From Saprospiraceae bacterium (GTDB lineage Bacteria > Bacteroidota > Bacteroidia > Chitinophagales > Saprospiraceae): a stretch of 64,000 bases of DNA. The notes beneath the pieces were generated by a model. The model had not been told where the DNA came from. It did no database searches and was given only the letters and a program-made list of their open reading frames with translations. The DNA is taken from contig JADJLN010000004.1 of assembly GCA_016710115.1 (NCBI GenBank), positions 307,857-371,856 of the forward strand, written 5' to 3'. Made by a program: the position numbers and the translations under genes. Of the stretch, positions 57,871 through 64,000 are shown in pieces (the stretch's first letter is position 1; every line of letters begins with the position of its first letter).

Positions 57871-58299
57871 ATGGGACGTTGGATGGCGATCGACTATGGT
57901 TCAAAGCGGACAGGCATTGCTGTGACTGACCCTCTTCGGATTATCTCGTCCAGTCTGACTACCGTTGCAACCGGCGAACTTTTACCCTTTCTCGAGAGTT
58001 ATCTCCGTGCTGAAGAGGTAGATATCATTGTGTTGGGTGAGCCGTTCCATATGAATGGTGATCCAGCACAGTTGCATGAACGGATTCATCAATTCGGCAC
58101 CTTCCTCAGCAGGAAGTTTCCAAAGATCAGGATCGATTTTTGGGATGAGCGATTGTCATCCGAAAAAGCAAAGGAGATCATCCTGCAGTCGGGGGCAAAA
58201 AAGAAAAAACGCCAGGATAAGGCGCTGGTTGACCAGGTTTCAGCGAGCGTGATCCTGTTGGAATATCTGGAATATCAGGAAAAGCAGGCAAAAACATGA
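57871..58299 (+). CDS. ruvX: Putative pre-16S rRNA nuclease / Holliday junction resolvase YqgF
   Basis: A 142-residue RNase H-fold protein. The N-terminal MGRWMAIDYGSKRTGIAVTD holds the first catalytic Asp, IIVLGEPFHMNGDP the second acidic region, and DFWDERLSS the conserved Asp-Glu. The family acts in 16S rRNA 5'-end maturation and possibly on Holliday junctions. ATG 57871 was chosen for homology. The stop overlaps the def start by four bases (ATGA), so the two genes are coupled. Confidence 0.9.
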   Translation: MGRWMAIDYGSKRTGIAVTDPLRIISSSLTTVATGELLPFLESYLRAEEVDIIVLGEPFHMNGDPAQLHERIHQFGTFLSRKFPKIRIDFWDERLSSEKAKEIILQSGAKKKKRQDKALVDQVSASVILLEYLEYQEKQAKT

Positions 58300-58859
58300 T
58301 TTTACCAATCTATGGGTATGGGCAACCGGTGCTGAAGAAAATGGCTCTGGAACTATCGCCCGATTATCCCGAACTGGATAGTTTGATCGCCAATATGTGG
58401 GAGACGATGTACAATGCGCACGGCGTTGGGCTGGCTGGTCCACAGGTCGGTTTGGCATTACGCATTTTTGTTGTGGATACAGAACAGATCAAAGACGAAG
58501 ACAAACCGGATCTGGGGATTAAAAAAGTATTCATCAATCCGGAGATCCTGGATGAAGATGGCAAACTCTGGGCATTTGAGGAGGGCTGTCTCAGCATTCC
58601 GGATATTCGGGGTGAGGTAGAGCGATTATCTGACATTCGTATTCGTTACCAGGATGAACAGTTCAACTGGTTTGAAGAATACTATTCAGGTTTGAATGCA
58701 CGTGTGATTCAACATGAATACGATCATATCCAGGGGGTATTATTCACAGAAAAATTGAAGCCGCTCAAGAAGCGACTCATCAAAAAGAAGCTGGAAATGA
58801 TCCGCACCGGCCAGATAGTGTCCGATTACAAAATGCGTTTTGCAAGCCGGGTGGGATAG
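58296..58859 (+). CDS. def: Peptide deformylase
   Basis: A 187-residue metalloenzyme that removes the formyl group from nascent proteins. All three motifs are present: GVGLAGPQVG, EEGCLSIPD with the metal-binding Cys, and QHEYDHIQGV with HExxH. It is intact and overlaps ruvX by four bases. Confidence 0.96.
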   Translation: MILPIYGYGQPVLKKMALELSPDYPELDSLIANMWETMYNAHGVGLAGPQVGLALRIFVVDTEQIKDEDKPDLGIKKVFINPEILDEDGKLWAFEEGCLSIPDIRGEVERLSDIRIRYQDEQFNWFEEYYSGLNARVIQHEYDHIQGVLFTEKLKPLKKRLIKKKLEMIRTGQIVSDYKMRFASRVG

Positions 58860-58930
58860 TAGACCTCCACATGAATGCTGGAGAATTCAAACGAGGCTTC
58901 TTACCTTGGGACTTCTAAAATGAGTGATCT

Positions 58931-59413
58931 ATGAAAAAACTGATTCTTCTTTTCGTATTTATCGGTTGTGCCACGGCGATGTTCTCCCAGAGTTACAACC
59001 GGGGTATCGGTGCCCGGGCCGGCTTTGGAATTGGTGTGACCTACAAGCACTTCATCAATGAGCGAGGTGCATTGGAAGCCTTTGCCATGTTTCGACCAAT
59101 TGTCGGTTACAGTTATACGAATCTGGGAGTCCTTTACCTCCATCATTTCCCGATCGGGGCTGTCGAAGGACTTCATTGGTACGTCGGTGGTGGATTGATA
59201 TCTGAATTCTACGGAGGCAAGTACGCAGATCTGTATCCGAACGATAACAAGCTCAGTTTTGGCATTTGTGCGGCCGGAGGAGCAGAGTATAAATTTGCCA
59301 ATATTCCATTGGCCGTCTCTGTAGACATTATGCCGGGTGTTTTATTCGGAAATAACTATCGAAGTGGTTTCCGGTCAGATGTCGGTGGACTCGCAGCGCG
59401 GTATACTTTCTGA
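58931..59413 (+). CDS. Small outer-membrane beta-barrel protein
   Basis: A 160-residue exported protein of unknown function. The signal peptide is MKKLILLFVFIGCATAMFSQ. The mature part alternates hydrophobic and polar residues, with many Gly and Tyr (GIGARAGFGIGVTYKHFIN, LHWYVGGGLISEFYGG), and ends in an aromatic residue (ARYTF), all typical of a small outer-membrane barrel. No adjacent gene suggests a role. It converges on rnhA over a shared hairpin. Confidence 0.7.
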   Translation: MKKLILLFVFIGCATAMFSQSYNRGIGARAGFGIGVTYKHFINERGALEAFAMFRPIVGYSYTNLGVLYLHHFPIGAVEGLHWYVGGGLISEFYGGKYADLYPNDNKLSFGICAAGGAEYKFANIPLAVSVDIMPGVLFGNNYRSGFRSDVGGLAARYTF

Positions 59414-59431
59414 TTGGAACTGAAGCACTGC

Positions 59432-59473
59432 AAACAGGGGAGAATCGGCAGGCCGGTTTTCCCCTGTTTTATT
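59432..59473. terminator. Hairpin between the barrel gene and rnhA
   Basis: AAACAGGGGA (59432-59441) pairs with TCCCCTGTTT (59460-59469), with a small inner palindrome in the loop, followed by TTATTTT. It can serve both converging genes; it overlaps the last codons of rnhA. Confidence 0.65.
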
Positions 59474-60110
59474 TTCTGCCAAAATCAGCCGGTATTTCCC
59501 CCCAGCGATCGGTTTCCCACTTCAGGACTTTGTTTGTGGGATGGTGTTGTGCCAGCCAACGTTCAGCACGGTCCAGAAGCTCGAACAGGATGGCATTCCG
59601 GGCTGTGCGCTCCAGAGTCGTTTTTGCTTTCTTCTTTCGAAACCAGGCCAGTGCAGTCCGTGAATCGGTATAGATGGTCGTTTGGTGATCGCCCCGACGA
59701 TGCAACTGAGCCAGGGCATGGACCAATGCCAGGAATTCGCCAATGTTGTTTGTGCCATCAGGAAAAGGCCCCTGATGAAAGAGTTCCTGGCCTGTTGCCA
59801 GGTCAACACCCCGGTATTCCATGGGGCCGGGGACGCCACTGCAGGCGGCATCAACTGACCAGGCTGGAAGTGGGATATCCACTCCGATCCGGGGTTTGGT
59901 GACCAGCCGTTCCCCCTTGGCCGATGCAGTTCCAGATTGCAGTGCTGTGCCATATCCTGCTTTGAACGCAGCATCCGCTTCTTCCCGGGTTGGATAGGAC
60001 TTATATTTTGCCCCGGGAAATCCCTGTATGGTTGCCTTGGCCTTATCCCATTCAGCATAGATTCCGGGTTTACTCCCGACCCAAACCACATAGAACTTTT
60101 TTTTGGCCAT
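59469..60110 (-). CDS. rnhA: Ribonuclease H with N-terminal viroplasmin-like domain
   Basis: A 213-residue enzyme that cleaves RNA in RNA-DNA hybrids. Residues 1-50 (KKKFYVVWVGSKPGIYAEW, KSYPTREEADAAF) form the small hybrid-binding domain also found in eukaryotic RNase H1 and caulimovirus viroplasmin. The catalytic domain has Asp in WSVDAACSG, Glu in NNIGEFLAL, Asp in YTDSRTAL and the fourth acidic residue in the C-terminal EIPADFGRK. The ATG at 60110 (MAKKKFYVVW) was chosen over the longer frame for homology. It is divergent from tatD. Confidence 0.9.
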   Translation of the reverse strand: MAKKKFYVVWVGSKPGIYAEWDKAKATIQGFPGAKYKSYPTREEADAAFKAGYGTALQSGTASAKGERLVTKPRIGVDIPLPAWSVDAACSGVPGPMEYRGVDLATGQELFHQGPFPDGTNNIGEFLALVHALAQLHRRGDHQTTIYTDSRTALAWFRKKKAKTTLERTARNAILFELLDRAERWLAQHHPTNKVLKWETDRWGEIPADFGRK

Positions 60111-60160
60111 GGCGCTAAAGTAGGGGATTCCGGGGGCGGAATAAAATCTGCAGGGTCCAT

Positions 60161-60168
60161 TAGCTTTG
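60161..60168 (+). promoter_or_regulatory. Promoter -7 element of tatD
   Basis: TAGCTTTG matches TAnnTTTG, 20 bases before the tatD ATG, in the divergent gap to rnhA. No TTG is at the standard spacing. Confidence 0.45.
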
Positions 60169-60188
60169 TGACTCACAATTCGCAATCA

Positions 60189-60959
60189 ATGATCGATACT
60201 CACGCACATATTTATCTGGATGACTTTCAAGCAGATCGTACGGATATGATGCGCCGTTTGACCGAAGCGGGTGTGCAACATGTGTATCTGCCGAATATTG
60301 ATCTGGATAGCATTTCCAAGATCCGGCATCTGGTTTCTGAATACCCCGACATGTGTTCTGGCATGATGGGACTTCATCCATGTTCTGTCAAGGAGGACTG
60401 GCAAGAGGTGCTGAATGTAATCAAAGCAGAGTTGGATAGTGGGGCCTATACTGCTGTCGGTGAGATCGGACTCGATGGGTATTGGGATCCGGGCAGCCTG
60501 CCATTACAGGAAGAGGCTCTTCGTGTACAGATCCGCTGGGCAGTGGAAGCGAGATTGCCCATTGTGTTGCACACAAGGGATACAATGGATCGGGTGATCG
60601 AGATTTTGACAGAAGAATGGCGGCCTGGCTTGTCGGGTATTTTTCATTGCTTCAACGGGACCACAGAACAGGCGAGGCGAATCATCGACCTCGGATTTTT
60701 CCTGGGGATCGGCGGTGTTTACACATTTAAAACTGCGAATATGGCCGATCATCTGGCTCCGATCACGCTGGATCATATGGTATTGGAAACAGATTCGCCC
60801 TATCTGGCGCCGGTACCTTATCGTGGAAGACGCAATGAACCCGCTTACCTGGCTGCCATTGCTGCCCGCCTGGCCGAGGATCGGCATATTTCAGTGGAAG
60901 AGGTAGTGTTGAAGACCACGCGCAATGCCCGGATTGTTTTTCAACAAAACAATGAATAG
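60189..60959 (+). CDS. TatD family metal-dependent hydrolase
   Basis: A 256-residue TIM-barrel nuclease/hydrolase. Metal ligands are seen in MIDTHAH, EIGLDGY, VLHTRD, FHCFNG and ETDSPYLAP, in the usual order. The family includes DNases (TatD, YcfH) and D-amino-acyl-tRNA related enzymes; the precise substrate is unknown. ATG 60189 is the family start. It is followed 60 bases later by tRNA-Ser. Confidence 0.92.
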   Translation: MIDTHAHIYLDDFQADRTDMMRRLTEAGVQHVYLPNIDLDSISKIRHLVSEYPDMCSGMMGLHPCSVKEDWQEVLNVIKAELDSGAYTAVGEIGLDGYWDPGSLPLQEEALRVQIRWAVEARLPIVLHTRDTMDRVIEILTEEWRPGLSGIFHCFNGTTEQARRIIDLGFFLGIGGVYTFKTANMADHLAPITLDHMVLETDSPYLAPVPYRGRRNEPAYLAAIAARLAEDRHISVEEVVLKTTRNARIVFQQNNE

Positions 60960-61019
60960 AGACTTGTTCTTCTTGGGAATGTGCTCAGGAATCGCCAATT
61001 TTGCAGTCCTTTCGACAAA

Positions 61020-61107
61020 GGAGAGCTGGCCGAGTGGTCGAAGGCGCACGCCTGGAAAGCGTGTAACCGGCAAAACCGGTTCAAGGGTTCGAATCCCTTG
61101 CTCTCCG
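61020..61107 (+). tRNA. tRNA-Ser (GGA anticodon)
   Basis: A type II tRNA with a long variable arm. Acceptor GGAGAGC/GCTCTCC, anticodon stem CACGC/GCGTG with loop CTGGAAA (GGA at 61054-61056), variable arm ACCGGCAAAACCGGT, T arm AAGGGTTCGAATCCCTT, discriminator G. The 3' CCA is not encoded. Confidence 0.95.
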
Positions 61108-61115
61108 CATCCTTC

Positions 61116-61147
61116 AAGCCATCCACCGAAAGGTGGATGGCTTTTTT
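61116..61147 (+). terminator. Terminator of tRNA-Ser
   Basis: AAGCCATCCACC (61116-61127), loop GAAA and GGTGGATGGCTT (61132-61143) form a perfect 12-bp stem followed by six T. The outer parts of this element recur, inverted, twice in the next 200 bases. Confidence 0.9.
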
Positions 61148-61187
61148 GCATCCCGGCGTGAACCAAACCGCAGGTTTGAGAGAACGT

Positions 61188-61234
61188 CGGGATGCAAAAA
61201 AGCCGTTCGCGTGAGCGAACATGGCTTGAAGGAT
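61188..61234 (-). repeat. Terminator-like palindrome, inverted copy 1
   Basis: Read on the minus strand it has the same left flank (ATCCTTCAAGCCAT) and right flank (GGCTTTTTTGCATCCCG) as the tRNA-Ser terminator at 61109-61155, but the central stem is replaced by GTTCGC/GCGAAC with a four-base loop. Confidence 0.85.
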
Positions 61235-61293
61235 GAGTCAATTTCTCCATTTGAGGGATCACGCAGTAATCCCATTGAGAATGGAGAGAACGT

Positions 61294-61341
61294 CGGGATG
61301 CAAAAAAGCCGTTCGCGTGAGCGAACATGGCTTGCAAGGAT
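61294..61341 (-). repeat. Terminator-like palindrome, inverted copy 2
   Basis: It is identical to inverted copy 1 except for one inserted base in the ATCCTTG-CAAGCCAT flank. Flanks and the GTTCGC/GCGAAC stem are the same. Confidence 0.85.
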
Positions 61342-61380
61342 GAGTCAATTCCCCCATTTGAGGGATCACGAAGTAATCCC

Positions 61381-61722
61381 GATAGCATCCCGCTGCAAGA
61401 TCATGAAGTGACTTGTGCCAATCACAGATCGCCAGATTGGAAGGTCTCCATTTGTGCGATTGCTCTTCTTGAAGGACAAGTTGGTTCGTTGATCAGTCCG
61501 GTTTCCTGGACCATCCACCAAAAGGTTGGGAGGAAGCATCCTACAGAAAATCAGCATTGGAGACACGTTGATTAACCGGACAGAATGGCCAGAATCGGTG
61601 TTCCAATAAAAAGAAATTGTAAGATGTTTCACATTTCGGGGATCTGTAGGTGGGGAACATCAATTGTTTATTATTTTAGCCGCTGAGTTCAAACTTTAAG
61701 CAAACGAAAAATCTCCTTCACT
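61381..61722. other. Non-coding stretch before exbB
   Basis: I see no gene, tRNA or clear promoter here. It begins with GATAGCATCCCGCTGC, a possible fragment of the repeat flank. The last 60 bases are AT-rich and contain TATTTTAG (near 61672), one mismatch from the -7 consensus, 40-50 bases before the exbB ATG. Confidence 0.5.
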
Positions 61723-62455
61723 ATGCGACGTGTAATTGCGCTTTTCCTGGTCTTCACGGCCGTTCTGCTTACCGGAACCATGGAATTGTATGCCCAGGAT
61801 GCTGGGGAAGTAGCGGGTCCAACTGGATTTCAGCTCCTGAAAAAGTATTTTATCGAGGGTGACTGGCGCTTTATGAGCCTGGTATTGGTCACTCTTATTC
61901 TCGGTTTGGCCTTTTGTATTGATAGGATCATTTCCCTGAACATTGCTACCGCCAATACCGAGAAACTCATCGGTTCGATCGATGATGAACTGGCCAACGG
62001 GAATGTCAATGGTGCTATGGAGGTCTGTAAGGCAACTCCTGGTCCTGCTGCCAGCGTGCTTTATGAAGGATTGAAAGTGGCAGACAAAGGCGCGGATGCT
62101 GTTGAAAAGGCAATCGTCTCTTATGGCAGTGTACAAATGGGCCTTCTGGAACGTGGTCTGGTATGGATTTCATTGTTCATTGCTACCGCTCCGATGCTCG
62201 GATTTCTGGGTACTGTGATCGGGATGATCGTAGCTTTTGACCGGATCGAAGCGGCAGGTGACCTGTCTCCGGCGATTGTTGCCGGGGGTATCAAAGTGGC
62301 CTTGTTGACCACCGTATTCGGACTAGTGGTTGCCATTATCCTCCAAGATCTTCTACAATTACATTGTTTCCAAGATCGATGCGATAACCAATAGCATGGA
62401 GGACGCTTCCATAGGCCTCATTGAGGCGTTGACGCGTCGTAACATCATCAAATAA
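61723..62455 (+). CDS. exbB: MotA/TolQ/ExbB proton channel family protein, one frameshift
   Basis: An inner-membrane proton channel subunit that powers TonB- or Tol-type systems. About 244 residues: signal-like N-terminus (LFLVFTAVLLTGTMELYAQ), first helix near WRFMSLVLVTLILGLAFCI, a cytoplasmic loop, then helices around GLVWISLFIATAPMLGFLGTVIGMI and KVALLTTVFGLVVAIILQ. An extra A near 62351 shifts the frame; corrected, it continues IFYNYIVSKIDAITNSMEDA and ends at 62455. It is first in an operon with an unknown membrane protein and two exbD genes. Confidence 0.92.
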
Positions 62456-62472
62456 CCAGAAAACACCCCAGC

Positions 62473-62938
62473 ATGTATCAATTTTTGAATAAATATGGCC
62501 AGGTTGCGGCGTTTGGGCTGGGTCTGTTGATCACCATCGTGTTTTTCGCTATTGCGTTGGCAGGAGCGGATGAATTCAACGGATTGAGTAAGGAAGCGCA
62601 GTTCCAATCCGGGATTTTAATTTTGGATTGTATGCGGCAATTTTCCTGACAATCGTTTTGTGCTGCGCTTGTTGTCTTTGGCTTGATCTTCATCGCCAAG
62701 CACCCCAAACAATTCATGAAGGGGATTGTTCAAGCACTTGTGCTCGTAGTCATTTTATCGTCGCTTATGTCATGGCTAAGCCAGCGGAATCAGGATTGAT
62801 GGCGACTCTCGCGGAACGATTTGAACTGACAGCCGGCAGGAAAAGTTCATATCAGGCGGGCTGACAACCTCGCTTATTTTATTCTGTGGAGCCGGTGTCA
62901 TTTTTGTTGTTTCTGAGATTCGTAACCTGTTTAAATAG
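62473..62938 (+). CDS. Unknown multi-pass membrane protein between exbB and exbD, frame broken four times
   Basis: Reconstructed length about 154 residues, invisible as a single frame. It starts MYQFLNKYGQVAAFGLGLL. Indels are inferred near 62619 (missing T), 62659 (extra T), 62758 (missing T) and 62864 (missing C). The corrected protein has about four hydrophobic segments: LGLLITIVFFAIALAG, FGLYAAIFLTIVCAALVVF, ALVLVVIFIVAYVMAK and LTTSLILCGAGVIFVVSEI. In between are KHPKQFMKGIV and ATLAERFELTAG. I do not recognise a family. Its position, 18 bases after exbB and 10 before exbD, points to a function with the proton channel. The reconstruction rests on frame continuity and hydrophobicity only. 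Confidence 0.68.
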
Positions 62939-62947
62939 AGCAGAACA

Positions 62948-63499
62948 ATGTTGAAAAAACGCTCAAGTAACAGCAGAGTCTCCACCGAGATCAATGCCAG
63001 TTCAATGGCGGATATCGCATTCTTGCTGTTGATCTTCTTTCTGGTTACAACTCAGATTGTCGAGGATAAAGGGATTCTGGTTAAACTTCCACGGTCAGAA
63101 GTTCCACCTGACCCCCCTGAAGTTGTTTCACGAAATGTATTCGCTGTTCTGGTAACGCCAATAACCAGTTGTTGGTTCGTGGCGAGCCGGCCAACGTAGA
63201 CGAGTTAAGGATCGTGCCAAGGGAGTTCATCATGAACCCGACACAACGGGAGGATCTTCTCAGGCACCTACAAAGCGATCATCTCATTAAAAAATGACCG
63301 GGAACCAACTATCAGACCTACAGCCAGGTGTACAATGAGTTAAAAGCCGCATATGATGGAATTGTGGGACGAAGAGAGCCGTCGAAAATATGGTCTTCCC
63401 TACAGCGAAGAATTGCCGCTGGAATATAGAAAAGAGATCAAAGGAAAGATACCAATGGTCTTATCTGAAGCAGAACCGACCGCTTACGGCGAGGAATAA
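62948..63499 (+). CDS. exbD: ExbD/TolR family protein, frame broken four times
   Basis: Corrected length about 183 residues. The N-terminus RVSTEINASSMADIAFLLLIFFLVTTQI is diagnostic: one membrane helix preceded by the Asp that takes part in proton transfer. The periplasmic part needs corrections near 63152 (missing base), 63257 (extra C), 63300 (missing G) and 63364 (extra G). It then reads NANNQLLVRGEPANVDELR, SGTYKAIISLKNDRGTNYQT, YNELKAAYDG and ends AEPTAYGEE. This is a longer periplasmic domain than in E. coli ExbD (141 residues). A second exbD follows 11 bases later. Confidence 0.85.
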
Positions 63500-63510
63500 A
63501 CCCATCGATC

Positions 63511-63993
63511 ATGTCTTCACATTTCAAGAAAAAGAGAGGAAATGCTCAGCCGACGATTTCGACGGCATCATTACCTGATATTGTGTTCATGCTCCTGTTC
63601 TTCTTCATGGTCGTTACTGTTTTGAGACAAGGAGAAATCAAACTCAAAGTAGTCACCCCGGACGCCACACAATTGACTAAGCTTGAAGAGAAATCTTTGG
63701 TCAATTACATTTATATCGGTCGCGCGTTGAAGAAATATGAAAAGGTGTATGGTACCAAACCACGGATTCAGTTAGGAGAGCAAATTGTTGATAGCCCAGC
63801 GAATATCCCACTGTTTCTTGAACAGCATAAAGTTAAGGTACCTGAATCGAGACATTCAATGATTACGACTTCTCTGAGGATCGATGGGAATGTAACCATG
63901 GGTATCGTTCAGGATGTCAAAGTCATGCTGCGAAAAAGCAACCAGCTTCGGTTGAATTATTCAGCAGGTAAGCGACAGGAAGATGCCATATAA
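63511..63993 (+). CDS. exbD: ExbD/TolR family protein (second copy)
   Basis: 160 residues, intact. The single membrane helix LPDIVFMLLFFFMVVTVL has the conserved Asp of the ExbD/TolR proton path. The periplasmic domain follows (EIKLKVVTPDATQLTKLEEK, SLRIDGNVTMGIVQDVKVML). Paired, different exbD genes after one exbB are common in Bacteroidota; the two may form a heteromeric plug in the ExbB pentamer. Stop at 63993, seven bases before the window ends; the operon may continue. Confidence 0.93.
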   Translation: MSSHFKKKRGNAQPTISTASLPDIVFMLLFFFMVVTVLRQGEIKLKVVTPDATQLTKLEEKSLVNYIYIGRALKKYEKVYGTKPRIQLGEQIVDSPANIPLFLEQHKVKVPESRHSMITTSLRIDGNVTMGIVQDVKVMLRKSNQLRLNYSAGKRQEDAI

Positions 63994-64000
63994 TCAGGTA

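Larger units (their letters stand above)
61178..61380. repeat. Two tandem ~96-base units downstream of tRNA-Ser
   Basis: Unit 1 (61178-61273) and unit 2 (61284-61380) begin GAGAGAACGTCGGGATG and end GTAATCCC. They differ at a few positions. Each holds the palindrome listed separately and a second small hairpin, GGGAT with ATCCC. No coding frame runs through both. Confidence 0.85.

Noticed and set aside
59414..60160. Alternative frames across rnhA (plus strand and second minus frame)
   Set aside because: The RNase H frame has all catalytic residues and the viroplasmin-like domain; the others have none.
61178..61380. CRISPR array or integron attC sites
   Set aside because: There are only two units with a ~10-base gap and no variable spacers, and no cas or integron integrase gene is present.
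61020..61722. Genomic island or prophage attachment at tRNA-Ser
   Set aside because: No integrase, phage gene or repeated tRNA 3' end is found; the following genes are an ordinary exb operon.

Overview
The window is bacterial chromosome from a member of the Bacteroidota, most likely the Saprospiria/Chitinophagia side of the phylum. The reasons are type IX secretion features (a PorP/SprF protein, two C-terminal sorting domains), a six-gene Na+-NQR operon, the acpP-fabF-rnc order, a DUF4292 lipoprotein next to an EnvC-like protein, a viroplasmin-type RNase H, an rpsU-xerC-raiA-tRNA-tuf-secE-nusG-rplKAJL-rpoBC block, and promoters of the phylum's TTG-N19/20-TAnnTTTG type. The family-level placement is inference. 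No rRNA, CRISPR array, phage, plasmid or insertion sequence was seen.

Layout. 1-4500: 3' end of dnaE, converging on the acpP-fabF-rnc operon. 4.7-13.5 kb: pyruvate kinase, an envelope cluster (TPR protein, DUF4292 lipoprotein, EnvC-like factor), HflX, an M29 aminopeptidase and a PadR/PspC pair. 13.6-23.7 kb: Nudix hydrolase, a small Cys-containing secreted protein, a lipoprotein and a thermolysin-like protease with a sorting domain, a GT9 glycosyltransferase, PorP/SprF with an OmpA-type protein, and PnuC. 23.7-30.1 kb: nqrABCDEF. 30.2-42.5 kb: metG, lnt, a TPR membrane protein, a spermidine-synthase-like methyltransferase, a GlmU-like enzyme, L31, YraN, phosphosugar isomerase, an Omp28-like secreted protein, psd-cdsA, pdxJ and an unusual TonB-C-domain protein. 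42.5-57.8 kb: the translation/transcription superblock with five tRNA genes. 57.8-64 kb: ruvX-def, a small barrel protein, rnhA, tatD, tRNA-Ser with a repeat cluster, and an exbB/exbD operon.

The most pervasive property is the number of broken reading frames: about 44 one- or two-base indels, plus two in-frame stops, in more than 20 genes. These include rpoB, rpoC, tuf, secE, nusG, rplL, metG and lnt, which cannot all be inactive in a living cell. Both insertions and deletions occur, many in short runs of one base. I read this as uncorrected long-read consensus error and give each affected gene as one CDS over its full span, with the shift positions named.

The signals I would look at again are a family of terminator-like palindromes downstream of tRNA-Ser(GGA) with conserved flanks but exchanged stems; a membrane extension on NqrA; an unknown membrane protein inside the exbB-exbD operon; a TonB C-terminal domain protein without any membrane anchor; a secreted protein with a repeated SGKVSY motif; and several genes whose promoter lies so close to the start codon that the mRNA should be leaderless. 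I did not find a convincing new defence or mobile system.
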